NCBI GenBank assembly: GCA_032718565.1
Contig: JAVGVS010000549.1
Span: 1-64,000 of the forward strand
Source: Distichodus sexfasciatus
Taxonomy: Eukaryota > Chordata > Actinopteri > Characiformes > Distichodontidae
Reading direction: 5' to 3'
DNA: 64,000 nt
Shown: piece by piece, positions 54,601 through 57,559 of the stretch
How the letters are laid out: every line of letters starts with the position of its first letter
Position numbering within the stretch: position 1 is the stretch's first letter
Program-made: the position numbers and the translations under genes
Notes under the pieces: model-generated
Databases searched by the model: none
Seen by the model: the letters and a program-made list of their open reading frames with translations, nothing else
Told to the model about the DNA's origin: nothing

Positions 54601-55094
54601 TTTAGGGAAAAGTAGAGATGACTTTGGAGATTGTTGATGAAAAGGAGGCAGACGAAAGGCCTGCTGGGAAAGGACGAGACGAGCCCAACATGAACCCCAG
54701 ACTGGAGCCTCCAAAGTAAAAGCTCAATAACAAAAACATAAGAGACAATTCTACTGCGCAATAGATTGTTTACTGAGACAAAAAAATTTTTCAACAGCCG
54801 CCCGGATACATCATTCCTGTGGTTCACCAATCCATGCAAAACCATGAAGTTTATTGTGTGGCGACGGTTTAAATGGGTCTTCATTGGAGTCGTCATTCTC
54901 GTACTTGTGCTCCTGTTTGTAGGAATTCTGCTCTACTCTTTACCTGTAAGTATATTTTTCAAAACAACTTGGCATGAAGGGTTTACATCTGATATTACCT
55001 GAATAAAAATAACAGCATCCAGCAGCATGATTTAACTATAATATTTTTGTTCCTCCAGAACTATATCTCAATGAAAATTGTGAAGCCTTTCTAA
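9677..55094 (+). CDS. myof: Myoferlin, complete gene (54 coding exons, 2049 aa)
   Basis: Ferlin-family protein anchored by a C-terminal membrane segment. Ferlins bind phospholipid through C2 domains, mostly with calcium, and act in plasma-membrane repair, myoblast fusion and receptor trafficking. Coding exons: 9677-9764, 10217-10272, 10373-10464, 15804-15909, 15995-16091, 17925-18103, 19261-19389, 20114-20176, 20345-20395, 20540-20570, 22350-22465, 22547-22673, 23459-23562, 24274-24342, 24430-24473, 24561-24643, 24780-24815, 25371-25495, 26121-26234, 26894-27071, 27172-27296, 28611-28720, 28838-29030, 31537-31692, 32362-32493, 33034-33197, 34484-34598, 36377-36479, 37467-37603, 38796-38960, 40671-40758, 41843-41920, 42048-42229, 42319-42477, 43016-43117, 43220-43381, 45888-46053, 46133-46206, 46795-46806, 46910-47008, 47092-47220, 48679-48834, 48939-49030, 49118-49288, 50060-50208, 50510-50649, 50806-50894, 50983-51078, 51283-51424, 52434-52533, 53668-53849, 54606-54715, 54798-54945, 55059-55094. 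All phases close without a stop. Length and ends (start MLKVIVESAKGIPK, end ISMKIVKPF) fit myoferlin (human about 2060 aa), not dysferlin. Whether it is myof or a teleost myof-like duplicate is not settled. Confidence 0.95.
10465..12407. other. myof intron 3, first part: no feature recognised
   Basis: Unique-looking intronic DNA. No exon, SINE or terminal inverted repeat noticed. Small antisense open frames here show no known protein motif. Confidence 0.5.
12416..12854. mobile_element. hAT-like MITE (GAGGTCAACCGATAT family), 439 bp
   Basis: Left end TAGAGGTCAACCGATAT, right end GGTCGAACCTTA, a diverged complement. Flanks CCATATAC and CTATATAC match at 7 of 8 bases, the size of a hAT target duplication. 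A second copy lies at 39737-40277, where a SINE has inserted. The copy here shows the uninterrupted sequence. Confidence 0.8.
13076..13410 (+). mobile_element. SINE family A copy interrupted by a family B SINE
   Basis: Head (TGATTATGGAGTTGGCTGCG, GGTTCAAGTCCTGGACTGG, ACTGAGGTAGCCATGAGCAA) runs to about 13180. The body resumes at about 13366 with GTGCTGTGGTGTGTTCACAA and TGACAAATAATCACTC. The gap is filled by a family B SINE. Confidence 0.75.
13181..13366 (+). mobile_element. SINE family B nested in SINE family A
   Basis: tRNA-like head GGTGGTGTAGTGGTTAGGAT with A-box character and B-box-like GGGTTTGAATCCTACC, then GCAAGAGCCTTAACCCCAAG and a tail GTGTCTGCTAAATGCAGTAA. Confidence 0.8.
13985..14960. 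repeat. Head-to-head pair of MITE copies making a long inverted repeat
   Basis: 13985-14417 is a reverse copy and 14575-14960 a forward copy of the element also seen at 46263-46714. Shared motifs are CGCAAAACGTTGAGC, GAACTCACTTCCTT, TTACGTTTAGAAGACGC and TTGTTCCCTTCATTTTAATT. The two arms of about 350 bp are complementary and separated by a SINE-like segment (14417-14565). The transcript of myof intron 3 could fold here into a long hairpin. Confidence 0.8.
14417..14565 (+). mobile_element. SINE-like segment, family C
   Basis: GTGGTGGCGCAGTGGTTAGT followed by CTTTCTGTGTGGAGTTTGCA, GTTTCCTCCGGGTGCTCCGG and TTTCCTCCCACAGTCCAAAG, a SINE consensus widespread in teleosts. It lies between the two inverted MITE arms. 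Confidence 0.75.
15124..15330 (+). mobile_element. Chimeric SINE: family A head joined to family C body
   Basis: Begins with the family A head (GGGGCAGTAGGTAGTGTAGC, GGTTCAAGACCCTGACAGG, ACCACTGAGGTACCA). It then switches to family C text (AGAAGGTCCTGGGTTCGATC, CTCCGTGTGGAGTTGGTGTG, GGGTTTTCTCCAGGTGCTC). Confidence 0.7.
15492..15690 (+). mobile_element. SINE family A
   Basis: GGAGTTGGACGTGTAATCGG, GAATCCCGACCTGGTAAAGG, GCTGCCCACTGCTCCTTCAT and CGCTGTGTGCTGCGCTGTGA, just upstream of myof exon 4. Confidence 0.85.
16170..16303 (+). mobile_element. SINE family A, 5'-truncated
   Basis: Body and tail only: CCCTTGTCAGCTGCCCACTG, AAATGCAGAGGTCACATTTC and TGACAAATAATCACTC, in myof intron 5. Confidence 0.8.
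16304..17924. other. myof intron 5, remainder: no clear feature
   Basis: Nothing recognised with confidence. Unique-looking or strongly decayed sequence without exon signals. Confidence 0.4.
18130..18445 (-). mobile_element. LINE 3'-end fragment, family X
   Basis: Decayed reverse copy of the repeat also at 21345-22050, 29205-30190, 34955-35440 and 50215-50430. Shared motifs are ACGTGGCTCCAGTTTT, GAAATATAAAATATAAACTC and AACTAGAGGTAGAAA. Confidence 0.6.
18946..19155 (+). mobile_element. SINE family A
   Basis: GGGCGGTTGGTAGTGTAACA, GGTACTCATGAGCAGGGTGC, GCCCTTGTCAGCTGCCCACT and CAGAGGTCACATTTGGTTCA. It ends shortly before exon 7. Confidence 0.85.
19617..19738 (+). mobile_element. SINE family A, 5'-truncated
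   Basis: ACGTCAGCTGCCCTCTGCTC, GGGTCAAATGTAGAGGTCAT and CACAATGACAAATAATCACT, in myof intron 7. Confidence 0.8.
19843..19894 (-). mobile_element. Short SINE family A 3' fragment, reverse
   Basis: GTGAGTGATTATCTGTCACT then GAACACACCACAGCACGCAG. Only the tail end of the element is present. The next 150 bp (19915-20060) resembles the repeat at 51730. Confidence 0.65.
20571..21090. other. myof intron 10, first part: nothing recognised
   Basis: AT-rich intronic sequence without identified repeats or exon signals. Confidence 0.4.
21091..21292 (+). mobile_element. SINE family B, full length
   Basis: GGGGTGTTGGTGGCCTAGTG head, GGTTCGAATCTGACCTCTGG B-box region, GAGCAAGACCCTTAACCCTA, and a 3' tail GTCGCTCTGGAAAAGAGTGT CTGCTAAATGCTGTAAATG. 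Confidence 0.9.
21345..22050 (-). mobile_element. LINE 3'-end family X, reverse copy split by a forward copy
   Basis: Reverse copy segments 21345-21459 and 21874-22050 join smoothly when compared with the copies at 29.9 kb and 35.1 kb (ATAGAATATAAAATATACAC, AAACTAGAA, GACAATCAGGATGCAGTATT). The middle is a copy of the same family in the opposite orientation. Confidence 0.7.
21460..21865 (+). mobile_element. LINE 3'-end family X, forward copy inserted in a reverse copy
   Basis: Runs to the 3' end GACAATAAAGTTTACTTTGA with a CTTTGA-type tail. ACTTTGAAC occurs on both sides (21451-21459 and 21866-21874) and may be the target duplication, though the tail itself has similar sequence. Confidence 0.65.
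22682..22704. repeat. CA microsatellite directly after the exon 12 donor
   Basis: Pure CA run beginning 9 bases after the GTGAGA donor of exon 12. Confidence 0.9.
22929..23160. mobile_element. MITE with TGGAACGCCAAAGGTGCCAC termini
   Basis: TGGAACGCCAAAGGTGCCAC at 22929 and its complement GTGGCACCTTTGGCGTTCCA ending at 23160 are exact over 20 bp, with one mismatch further in. A TA lies outside each end, as for a TA-target element (Tc1/mariner- or similar). No coding capacity. The surrounding 22750-23325 also looks repetitive. Confidence 0.7.
23688..23825 (+). mobile_element. SINE family A, partial
   Basis: GGTACTACTGAGTTACTCAA, CCAAAGCACTGCTCCCTAGG, AAGCTGCCCACTGCTCCGTC and CACAATGACAAATAATCACT. 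Confidence 0.8.
24876..25085 (+). mobile_element. SINE family C with GTGT-rich end
   Basis: GGGGAGGTTCGGTGGTTAGC, GAAGGTCCTGGGTTTGATCC and GGCCTTTCTGTGTGGAGTTT, followed by a GTGTGAGTGTGTGTG-like run. Confidence 0.75.
25186..25315 (+). mobile_element. SINE family A, partial, next to family C
   Basis: ACCACTGAGGTACTCATGAG, AGTGCCCACTGCTCCTTAAC, AAATGCAGAGGTCACATTTG and GCGCTGTGTGCTGTGCTGTG. Confidence 0.8.
25496..26120. other. myof intron 18: nothing recognised
   Basis: AT-rich intronic DNA. No repeat family member or exon signal noticed apart from a short GT run at the acceptor. Confidence 0.4.
26121..27296 (+). other. myof: myof exons 19-21: region between C2C and FerA (residues 533-671)
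   Basis: Exon 19 gives GEGVAYRGRVLIELSTRLDD. Exon 20 gives KYQRKRKYSLCAVFHSACML, VQFEVSVGNYGNKMDSTCKP and LASTTQYSCAVFDG. Exon 21 gives NHYYYLPWANTKPVVILTSF then WEDVSHRLDSVNIILFIADR. All are strongly conserved ferlin sequence. Introns are small except intron 21. Confidence 0.9.
26560..26765 (+). mobile_element. SINE family A
   Basis: GGGCAGTAGGTAGCATAACG, CCCGGACCGGTAAAGGTACC, CATGAGCAAGGTACCGTCCC and a short tail GAATAATCACTCAC. Confidence 0.85.
27352..27585. mobile_element. hAT-like MITE, 234 bp
   Basis: Ends CAGGGGTTTAAACTG and CAGTTGAAAACCCCTG are complements with one or two changes. Flanks ATATAATC and ATGTAGTC agree at 6 of 8 bases. Confidence 0.7.
27586..28610. other. myof intron 21, remainder: decayed repeats
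   Basis: 27600-27690 carries the GATGCATCGATTATGTGATT end related to 2822-3190. 27705 begins a GGGCTGGGCGATATC repeat end. The rest has no recognised feature. Confidence 0.4.
28611..29030 (+). other. myof: myof exons 22-23: FerA helical domain (residues 672-772)
   Basis: Exon 22 gives LAEIWLKLINQLIDDLAR. Exon 23 gives LDIQIKKLRDRTVSSIREAA, RMREEATDVKATLVDIEDWL and ERLLQIAEE. This is predicted all-helical, matching the four-helix FerA module that binds membranes in ferlins. Confidence 0.9.
29205..30190 (-). mobile_element. LINE 3'-end family X, interrupted by a Tc1-like element
   Basis: Begins at its 3' tail (CAAAGTCAAAGTCAAAT at 29205 when read on +), then ACGTGGCTTCAGTTTTCACA and AAATAAGGCACATGGAATAA. 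It resumes after the insertion with TAAATAGAATACAAAATATA and AACTAGGAATGGAG. Confidence 0.75.
29359..29893 (+). mobile_element. Internally deleted Tc1/mariner element, 535 bp
   Basis: Ends CAGTACTGTGCAAAAGTTTT and AAAACTCTTGCACAGTACTG are complements with one mismatch over at least 20 bp, and the match continues through AGGCAGGTGTGAAAA. A TA lies at 29357-29358 and 29894-29895, the Tc1/mariner target duplication. The interior keeps only the end of a Tc1-like transposase (SLPDKDLPAEFLQK, then VVKAKGGHTKYR). The DNA-binding part and catalytic DDE core are gone. The empty-site sequence survives in sister LINE copies near 21395. Confidence 0.9.
30191..30780. other. myof intron 23: LINE family X continuation / unassigned
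   Basis: 30190-30640 contains text that may extend family X (GTGCAAAAATTGTGAAATG, TGCCAGATCAGCAACAG). No terminal features or exons were seen. Confidence 0.35.
30782..31024 (+). mobile_element. SINE family A, near full length
   Basis: GGGGCAGTTGGTGGCGTAAT, GATCAGAAGGTTGCAGGTTC, CATCCCCAAGCACTGCTCCC, GTTAGCTGCCCACTGCTCCC and ACAATGACAAATAATCACTC. Confidence 0.9.
31025..31536. other. myof intron 23, distal part: nothing recognised
   Basis: A short open frame (31299-31556) runs into exon 24 but its upstream part has no ferlin similarity. The exon 24 acceptor is ATGCAG at 31531-31536. Confidence 0.4.
31924..32133 (+). mobile_element. SINE family B, full length with A-rich tail
   Basis: GGGGTGTTGGTGGCTTAGTG, GAGCAAGACCCTTAACCCTA and GTCGCTCTGGAAAAGAGCGT. 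Just beyond it, at 32131-32144, lies an A-run. Confidence 0.9.
32628..32746 (+). mobile_element. SINE family A, 5'-truncated
   Basis: GTCTAACTAACTGCTCCTTT, AACGCAGGGGTCACATTTCA and ACAATGACAAATAATCACTC. Confidence 0.8.
33241..34094. mobile_element. hAT-like element, 854 bp, with perfect 8-bp target duplication
   Basis: Ends CAGAGGTGGAAAGAGTA and TTACTTCCACCCCTG. Internal AAGTACTTGAGTAAAAGTAC-type motifs also occur in inverse at the far end. Flanking TTAAAATA is identical on both sides (33233-33240 and 34095-34102). No transposase. A truncated inverted copy lies at 37929-38375. Confidence 0.9.
34310..34332. repeat. CA microsatellite in myof intron 26
   Basis: Pure CA run after GCCGGTCAAACA. 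Confidence 0.9.
34955..35440 (-). mobile_element. LINE 3'-end family X, reverse copy
   Basis: Tail AAAGTCAAAAGTCAAAGTAA, then ACGTGGCTCCAGTTTTAACA, AAATAAGGCACATAGAATAA and AGAATATAAAATATACACTT, in myof intron 27. Confidence 0.8.
35441..36376. other. myof intron 27, distal part: nothing recognised
   Basis: 35450-35500 has GATATCTGCCAATACGATAC-like text seen at ends of fish DNA elements. The rest is unassigned. A short ATG frame starts at 36293 but only the part after 36376 is coding. Confidence 0.35.
36515..37013 (+). repeat. Minisatellite, unit about 22-25 bp, in myof intron 28
   Basis: Tandem array of CTCTCTCACAGATCTTTGGT-type units with interspersed shorter CTCTTACAGAT units, roughly 20 copies. 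It starts 36 bases after exon 28. Each unit contains a pyrimidine run plus CACAG or TACAG. Long open frames across it are a by-product of the repeat and not genes. Confidence 0.95.
37020..37132 (-). mobile_element. SINE family A, reverse, head half
   Basis: GGTGAGCAGTGCCCGGGGAT, GCGCATGAGTACCTCAGTGG, GGTCTGGGGCTTGAACCGGC and CATTACGCTACCAGCTGCCC, directly after the minisatellite. Confidence 0.8.
37929..38375. mobile_element. Truncated inverted copy of the 33241-34094 hAT-like element
   Basis: Starts CAGGGGTGGAAGTAACGAAT and is the reverse complement of about 33660-34094 (shared motifs TACTTGAGTACAATTTACAC, AATCTACTTCGCTACTTATA and CTGCAGCAGCAGGCACAGGT). Similarity ends near AATTTAGAAAAACAGCTTTT. 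Confidence 0.9.
38376..38795. other. myof intron 29, distal part: nothing recognised
   Basis: Pyrimidine-rich between 38430 and 38490. No repeat ends or exon signals other than the exon 30 acceptor ACCAG at 38791-38795. Confidence 0.4.
39396..39500 (-). mobile_element. SINE family B, reverse, partial
   Basis: CATTTAGCAGACGCTCTTAT, AGTGCTGGAGGTAGGAGTCG and CACCACTAGACCACCACCAC. Confidence 0.85.
39737..40277. mobile_element. Second copy of the GAGGTCGACCGATAT MITE, carrying a SINE
   Basis: Left TAGAGGTCGACCGATATTG, right GAATGACTCTTA. Flanks GAACCTAG and GGACCTGG match at 6 of 8. Shares AGTGACAACAAGGCTTCAGC and CATATAGCCAATCAGAGACT with 12416-12854. Confidence 0.75.
39954..40187 (+). mobile_element. 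SINE family A inserted in the 39737-40277 MITE
   Basis: GGGGGCAGCTGGTGGCGTAG, GTTAGCTGCCCACTGCTCCT and ACAATGACAAATAATCACTC. The host sequence CCTTGTAATTA / CAATTACTTAATATCGATGA is continuous at the same place in the copy near 12745, so the exact site is visible. Confidence 0.9.
40671..42477 (+). other. myof: myof exons 31-34: C2D domain (residues 1097-1265)
   Basis: Exon 31 gives GVDIDEKTSKKDAAKLFGAN. Exon 32 gives YMYHLRVYVYQARNLLPMDK then DSFS. Exon 33 gives DPYCHVSFLHLSKTTEIINA, NLNPTWDQTLIF and VVEIFDSDQV. Exon 34 gives GKDEPMGRCTCPPVVKLNPS. The calcium-binding Asps of loops 1 and 3 (MDKDSFSDPY and FDSDQVGKDE) are all present. Confidence 0.9.
40880..41842. other. myof intron 31: decayed MITE-like text, no clear feature
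   Basis: 41505-41668 is bounded by AGGGGCTTAGGAGCG and ATACGTGTAAACAGGCCC, resembling the element at 62928-63251. The remainder is unassigned. Confidence 0.35.
42540..43015. other. myof intron 34: nothing recognised
   Basis: 42570-42770 has the look of a decayed repeat (CCTATTTTAGTGGGGC, CTAACCTTAACCCTAACC), but no ends were found. Confidence 0.35.
43650..43783 (-). mobile_element. SINE family B, reverse, back-to-back with a family A copy
   Basis: TTTCCCTGAGGGCAGCTTGG, GGTTAAGGGTCTTGCGCAGG and CCTAACCACTAGAGCACCAC. Confidence 0.85.
43786..44018 (+). mobile_element. SINE family A
   Basis: TTGGGCAGTTGTTAGCATAA, ACCACTGAGGTACTCATGAG, CAAATGCAGAGGTCACATTT and CACAATGACAAATAATCACT. Confidence 0.9.
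44101..44732. mobile_element. hAT-like element, 632 bp, with perfect 8-bp target duplication
   Basis: Ends CAGTGTTGGGGAGTAACGGA and AAAGTAACCTTCCCAACACTG-type complement. Flanking ATAACAGA is identical at 44093-44100 and 44733-44740. Internal sub-terminal motifs GGAATACATGTA / TGTATTCTGTAATC repeat at both ends. No coding region. Confidence 0.9.
44808..45790. repeat. 400-bp tandem duplication of a GGGTGTTTTCACA-ended DNA element
   Basis: The block with TTTAAAGGAACCGAAC, CTCTAGAAGTGGTCCAAAAA and GCTCAGATGGGGC recurs exactly 400 bp later. A third partial unit is followed by a doubled TGACTAATCGA..GAAACGGA(C/T)CAAG segment. The outer right end TGAAAACACCCTCAGA complements the internal TCTGAGGGTGTTTTCA. 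Confidence 0.85.
46263..46714 (+). mobile_element. Full-length MITE, about 450 bp (family of the intron 3 inverted pair)
   Basis: Ends CCTCCGGGATTTCACG and CGTGAAATCCTGGAGG are complements with one mismatch. Shares CGCAAAACGTTGAGC and TTGTTCCCTTCATTTTAATT with 13985-14960. No obvious target duplication and no superfamily call. Confidence 0.85.
47250..48351. mobile_element. hAT-like element, 1.1 kb, in myof intron 41
   Basis: Left TAAGGATGGACGATAT, right ATCATCATGCATCCCTA. Flanks GTTCAGAT and GTTCAGAA match at 7 of 8. It contains the nested element 47324-47789. No transposase frame recognised. Confidence 0.75.
47324..47789. mobile_element. Nested MITE with CACTGCAAAAAA ends
   Basis: CACTGCAAAAAATAAAAATC at the left and CATTTTTTGCAGTG at the right. 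The interior carries repeated TTGTTTCAAG / CTTGAATT and TTCTTG motifs common in this fish MITE type. Confidence 0.75.
49561..49760. repeat. Near-perfect 200-bp palindrome in myof intron 44
   Basis: Left arm GTCTGGCTGCAGACCTCCTA to GGAAAGGAAATGACG; right arm CGTCATTTCCTTTCCCTC to GGTCTGCAGCCAGAC. Arms of about 73 bp with few mismatches around a loop of about 50 bp. Probably a fold-back MITE. Confidence 0.9.
50215..50430 (+). mobile_element. LINE 3'-end family X, forward copy
   Basis: TTTCATATTCTAGTTATATA, GTTAAAACTGGAGCCACGTC and GTATATAGCAGAGATGACAG, in myof intron 45. Confidence 0.75.
51730..51985. repeat. Dispersed repeat, second copy of the 5190-5460 sequence
   Basis: GTATTTCTTCATTTTCAATT, CCTTATTGTTCTTCACA and AGCATGTCTCTGCATAATAA are shared. 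A fragment also lies near 19945-20010 (TGTAGTTCTCTCCCAGAAAG). Confidence 0.65.
52588..52761. mobile_element. Fold-back MITE, second copy of 2506-2679
   Basis: CAGTGGTTTCCAATCCCAGT to TATTGGGAAATGCTG. Same centre CTAATCAGTAGCATCAGCTA. Flanks TATTAAAG and TATTAGGC share their first five bases. Confidence 0.75.
52765..53056. mobile_element. MITE with AGGCCTCTTTCACACGGACG ends
   Basis: Left AGGCCTCTTTCACACGGACG, right CGTCCATGTGGACGAGGCCT, an imperfect complement. It directly abuts the previous MITE in myof intron 50. Confidence 0.7.
53057..53667. other. myof intron 50, distal part: nothing recognised
   Basis: Unassigned DNA. An ACCAACACCCAGGAAACATG-like segment near 53173 resembles repeat text but no ends were found. 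Confidence 0.35.
53850..54605. other. myof intron 51: AT-rich, nothing recognised
   Basis: A short GAATGAATGAATGAATGA run lies near 54322. ACATCTCACAAACAGT and ACATCTTACAAACAGT occur at 54168 and 54481 as a loose direct duplication. Confidence 0.4.
54606..55094 (+). other. myof: myof exons 52-54: membrane anchor and C-terminus (residues 1953-2049)
   Basis: Exon 52 gives KVEMTLEIVDEKEADERPAG then KGRDEPNMNPRLEPP. Exon 53 gives TSFLWFTNPCKTMKFIVWRR followed by the single membrane segment VFIGVVILVLVLLFVGILLY (about residues 2016-2035). Exon 54 codes the last residues NYISMKIVKPF and stop TAA at 55092-55094. The short luminal tail and basic WRRFK before the segment fit a tail-anchored ferlin. 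Confidence 0.95.
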
Positions 55095-55508
55095 CAGAGG
55101 ACCCAAATGTCAGTGATCTGGGGCAGAGATTCAGGACCAGAAAAGGACGACAAACTCACCAAAATTCAACACTTTTATACAGTATAATGTCTTAATATTT
55201 CAATACGCATTCACAGTGCAGTTTAATTGCCGCATTTTGCACTTTCTGTGTTAGCTATATTTTAAAAAACGAGTATAATGTTCTTGGTAATAAAATGAGT
55301 GATGTAATTGATTTATAGGACGTTTTTGTTCAGTTTTTGTTACTATCAAGACAAACTCAGTTTAGCACTCTGAAGATACTGGGACATTTTCGTATAATAT
55401 CTATATTTTTACTATGCAATAATGTTTTACATCAGACTGTCCAGATTCAAAGTGTTCTGTATAAATGGCAAATTGCAGCTTTCAATGTCAAATTAAACAT
55501 GTTATACA

Positions 55509-55514
55509 AATAAA
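55509..55514 (+). terminator. Likely myof polyadenylation signal
   Basis: AATAAA in ACAAATAAAACCATTATG, followed about 20-30 bases on by the G/T-rich CATTGTGTGGGTTACTG. It lies 415 bases past the stop. An earlier AATAAA variant lies near 55290. Confidence 0.6.
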
Positions 55515-55872
55515 ACCATTATGTGCCTTGCATTGTGTGGGTTACTGAACTAAAACATAAGATATTCAATGTTAATCTTGTCTATGAATACTACAACAAT
55601 ACTTTGTTTGTTTAACGAAAACGAGATGATAACGTTTAAAAAACAGGAAATTAAGAGCTGGGTGAAAACTGTATATTACCCTTGTCATTGACAAATAATA
55701 ATAAAACAAATTCAGGAGAAAATGATTCTGACAAGCTCCCAGGCGCATTTGAGAAGGAAATATTTTCATTCATTTACAACTGAAGGGAAAATGCTTTGCA
55801 CAGAATTTGGGTGCAATTTCAGTGTAAAAATATGCACCACCAGGCATAGAAGCAAATATTGAACATATATAT

Positions 55873-56130
55873 TAGCGGCGTAATGGTTAGGGTGTTCGGC
55901 CTATGATCAGAAGGTCACCGGTTTGAGTCTAGGGACTGTTAAAGGGACCACTGAGGTACTCATGAAAAAGGGACCGTCTGTTAGCACTGCTTCCCGGGTG
56001 CTCCCATGTTAGCTGCCCACTGCTCCTTCACGGATGGGTCAAATGCAGAGGTCACTTTTGGTTGTGGTGCACTGTGTGCTGTGCTGTCCTGTGCTGTGTT
56101 CACAATGGCAAATAATAATCACTCGCTTAA
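55873..56130 (+). mobile_element. SINE family A in the myof-parg intergenic region
   Basis: GCGGCGTAATGGTTAGGGTG, GATCAGAAGGTCACCGGTTT, AGCTGCCCACTGCTCCTTCA and GCTGTGTTCACAATGGCAAA. Confidence 0.85.
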
Positions 56131-56369
56131 TCACTTACTCACTCACAAGTGGTCTAATTCATTGATGAACACCCTAGTTATTGACTTTCTAGTACACCAG
56201 AGACAAAAACGGTCAAACGACATCAGTGAAATTATGTTCTTGTATTTAGTTTGACTTAATTTCCCAGGAAAGGCATGGCTTTTGAAATAGCTGCACAATG
56301 TGTATTATTTGATGTAAAAAATGTCAATTGACCTAAAATGGACCTAAAAATTTCCTTGAAAAAGATAAG

Positions 56370-56720
56370 AGATAAGATACTGAATTGTCATAATATCAGA
56401 ATACAACAAAACTTGTTTGGTGGCTCCCAGAGACGCTAGCAGTAATATACATAAAAACTATATACATAAAATACAACAGAAAAGAGAAGACACAAAGAAT
56501 AAAGAGCAGAAAATTAGAACAATTTAAAAACAGTACAATACAATTATTACAGTGGATGTCATATTTACAGATTTGAGATTATTTACAGGCTGATTCTACA
56601 ATTTTCAGATTGGTTCTTGTATGTGTATGTAAATTAAAGTGACCTAGTGAATTTCAGCAGCTTGTACAGGTGTAGAGACCTCTACACATATACACCTGAG
56701 AAACTATGCAGCAAATAAGA
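56370..56720 (-). mobile_element. Possible LINE 3'-end fragment
   Basis: AAAGATAAGAGATAAGATAC tail-like start followed by GAATTGTCATAATATCAGAA and an A-rich 3' UTR-like run, similar in style to the LINE 3' end at 7640-8000. No reverse-transcriptase sequence. Confidence 0.35.
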
Positions 56721-56839
56721 CAAATAAATGTATTTTAGTCAAAAGGCTAAACCTTAGAGTAAAACAAAATAACAGCATATACGAGAATAGGGGCACTCCC
56801 ATAAATTGGGTTATTTTTATTTAGCTATAAGCCCCGTTC

Positions 56840-57559
56840 GAGATTACGACAAATATGCTCGTTTGCGGTAGGTATTAATTCAAATACGGTTGCTAGGTGA
56901 CGTTCCGTAAGACCCGCCTCTTTTAGTTGGACCTCGCTGACTTGATTGGTTCATTTTGACTGCCGTAAAATCGGTGTGAGACTGAAAGTAAAACAAGACA
57001 GCGGCAGCTTCACTGTCGTAACAGTGCCAACCTCTCGGCCGTCAGTATTTACCTTACGGGACTTCGAGGAAGAAAAGACTCATTGCATTTTTTTTCCCTT
57101 ACTTATCTTTATTTCAACAGGAGGCCATCGACTGATGTATGAACACTTTGTTGGGAGAAACTTGAGCATTTCTGCTGGGGTTGTGTGTTGAATAGCGGAC
57201 TAGCTGCGATTGCTAACATGCTCCATGCATAACAAACGCTTGCACTCAGCAAAGGCTTAACAGTTTGTTCTGGTTAAAAAAAGCAAAGCACGGAGGACAG
57301 CTTTGTTTTTCACCAACTGTTATTCTCCTACTCGATACTGTTGCGACGCTGTTTTAAGAAAAAAGAAAGAAAGAAAGTGTCTTTTGTACTTGAGGGCGAA
57401 GGTAAAGCGGCTAGGTAACGGAGCTAGGAGGCTAACGCTATATTGATTAGTGTTAACTGCTGTTAAAAACCGTGCTCGCTTCCAGTTGGTGAGACTTTCA
57501 TTTTTGCAGAAATTATTGGTGGAGCGAGAGATGAAGGACAGCCAACTGGTCGCGAAAGA
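56840..57559 (+). promoter_or_regulatory. Probable parg promoter and 5' untranslated region
   Basis: The only GC-richer, repeat-poor stretch between myof and parg. It contains an inverted CCAAT box (GATTGGTTC near 56944), CCCGCCTC near 56915, and an acceptor-like CTTTCATTTTTGCAG ending at 57510. The latter leaves open an untranslated first exon. No TATA box evident. A small ATG frame at 56946 shows no known protein. Confidence 0.4.

Noticed and set aside
9677..55094. Dysferlin (dysf) as identity of the ferlin gene
   Set aside because: The start MLKVIVESAKGIPK, the PQNSMPDIIIW segment and the end ISMKIVKPF fit myoferlin, whereas dysferlin begins differently.
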